NCBI GenBank assembly: GCA_021234155.1
Contig: JAJEKV010000419.1
Coordinates: 124,001 to 188,000, forward strand
DNA length: 64,000 nt
Origin: Isoetes taiwanensis
Lineage: Eukaryota; Streptophyta; Lycopodiopsida; Isoetales; Isoetaceae
Direction: 5' to 3'
In this document: piece by piece, positions 62,602 through 64,000 of the stretch
Layout: each line of letters begins with the position of its first letter
How positions within the stretch are numbered: the first letter of the stretch is position 1
The notes under the pieces: model-generated
What the model was told of the DNA's origin: nothing
The model's database searches: none
The model's input: only the letters and a program-made list of their open reading frames with translations
Translations under genes and position numbers: made by a program

Positions 62602-63482
62602 ATGTGGAAGGCGCCAAATAATTGGCAAGCAAGGTTATGGCAGTTCTTGGATCCCCTGAAACTCGACATTCTAGCATCCAGATGTGCGTGCCATGGGGTA
62701 TTTATCATATTTCATCTAGTTTACTTGCTACTTAGAAGGAAACTCCGCCTCATGCGGCCTCATGCTGATAGAATAGGTTGGATGTACGTAGTGTATGATA
62801 TGTTTTAAATTTTTTTTTTCTATGAATCATTACTGATGGTTTGGGAGGCCTTCCTTATTTATCGTTCATTGTTCTTTACTGCATGGCAACACAATGAAGG
62901 TAAGTTTGTGTATGTGGTGTTAGGAAGCTTGGTTATAATGTTGATAATGCAAGCAGTCTTTCTCATAGGCTGTCTTTGTGATGTCGAAGTGCTTTTAGGA
63001 TGGGTGTTGGAAATACGTTTTGTTGCTAGGAATTCAAGATTTTATAAGCTTTCAATCCCATTACCTGTAAAAATTGTTGTTTCTTTCTTGTTATTTTGTT
63101 CCTGTAAACTAGAATGGGAACGATTTAAATATAATCAAAGATTTTGACAGTTTGCTGATTGATAATAAGGGCCTTGTTGTGCAGTTTCTTCTTTCATTTT
63201 ATGAATGGATAAAACTGTACGACTATGGCATATTACATATCAAGATAGTCTGCAAGACTTCTCACATAATACCTATGGTAAGACTGCAGAGAAAGTCCTG
63301 AAAATAGCATCATTTATTGTCTTCATTTTGATGCATGTGTTTATTTCCATCCAGTAGTTGATAATTATTTTCTGAATGGTGCTAGAAATGTTTGCACTTG
63401 GAAGTATCTCAAATAAGCAGGTTATTCTGGACGGACTTGGGATAAAACAAGGAATACTATTTCGTATACATCTTTTGGCAAG
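62602..63482 (+). CDS. Possible exons of an unrecognised plus-strand gene
   Basis: Three stretches are followed by good donors. ...FLIYRSLFFTAWQHNE ends at GTAAGT (62900). FLLSFYEWIKLYDYGILHIK (from about 63184, after a GTGCAG acceptor) ends at GTAAGA (63279). GSISNKQVILDGLGIKQGIL, FRIHLLA ends at GTAAAG (63482). The last two look protein-like, but no family is recognised and phases were not all reconciled. It may be the 5' part of a gene running off the right edge. Confidence 0.2.
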
Positions 63483-64000
63483 GTAAAGTTATTTCTTACA
63501 CTCCTTTTCTTGCCCTTTTGTTGGGACTGCCAGCATCTAACCAGGCATGGAACATAAAAACGTACATGCTGGCTGTTCAAGTTAAGTAGATTGATTAACA
63601 CGTTGTTATAATCAGAGTAAGAATGAAGATCTTCATAAGCATCACTTTTGCTTTGGTCAAACTAAATGTAACCTACATTCCTACATGAGTTTCTACTTCT
63701 AAGATAAGCGTGTATCTGCCAATGAAGTGTCCCTCAACTTTTCAAGTAAAGCAATAAAATTCAAGTCATTTTGTTCATATTGCTTGTCATGAGTACACCA
63801 TTTTGAATTGGAAGTGCATGTTTAAGTCACTGCTAACTCACTAAAACTTATCTAATCTGACTTCTCCTTGTCACAATATTTACCTACCAAAAGTTAGAAT
63901 TTTAGTTACATTTTCCATATATGTATACATGATCTGCTGGAAAACTTGGGGGTTTATCCAAAGTACTGAAGCCATAACCTTTGCTAGATGACCACCTGAA
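63483..64000. other. Right edge, AT-rich, no gene recognised
   Basis: Intron-like composition. Nothing else is seen. Confidence 0.3.

Overview
The window is nuclear plant DNA. Introns follow GT-AG rules, and it contains plant-type LINEs, Helitrons, MITEs, microsatellites, an F-box/JmjC copy, an NRT1/PTR fragment and a PPR fragment. The PPR wording (repeat phrases such as SLVEANQVFCKV) and the very repeat-rich layout resemble large fern genomes. 'Fern' is an inference from memory, not a search result. Nothing bacterial or organellar was seen, and no rRNA, tRNA or CRISPR.

Layout. 1-800 ends in a Helitron 5' terminus. 1.55-4.3 kb holds a six-exon, lightly broken gene for a Crypton/DUF3504-type tyrosine recombinase. 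4.9-18.4 kb is one degenerate L1-type LINE (gag-like ORF1, endonuclease, reverse transcriptase, zinc knuckle, RNase H remnant), split by two DNA elements whose target duplications restore the LINE reading frame: a 6.8 kb terminal-inverted-repeat transposon (8839-15651) and a 320 bp MITE (16462-16781). 18.6-19.5 kb is a TTGAC-rich tandem array. 20.2-21.7 kb (minus) is an FCP1/NIF-phosphatase-like gene that has lost its catalytic aspartates. 24.2-30.0 kb holds two head-to-head Helitrons with identical 3' ends; the second carries a ~1.65 kb polypurine tract. 31-41.5 kb is T-rich noncoding sequence with recurring GC-rich modules. Within it a second, intact-ORF but 5'-truncated LINE sits inside a (CT)n microsatellite. 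46.4-48.0 kb (minus) is the best candidate for a normal host gene, with clean splice sites and a plastid-transit-like N-terminus. 51.7-59.5 kb holds fragments of JMJD6-like, peptide-transporter and PPR genes, and 60.1-60.5 kb a foldback MITE.

Most interesting item: the 6.8 kb transposon. It carries two divergent, intron-containing, decayed genes. The minus-strand gene encodes a beta-class DNA amino-methyltransferase-like domain (DLPY motif first, FxxxxTT SAM-binding segment later). The plus-strand gene encodes a Cys-rich, transposase-like protein with an acidic tail. Between them, and in the methyltransferase introns, lie arrays of perfect palindromes centred on TTCCGGAA. A TIR element carrying a methyltransferase and its own palindrome arrays is not an arrangement I recognise.
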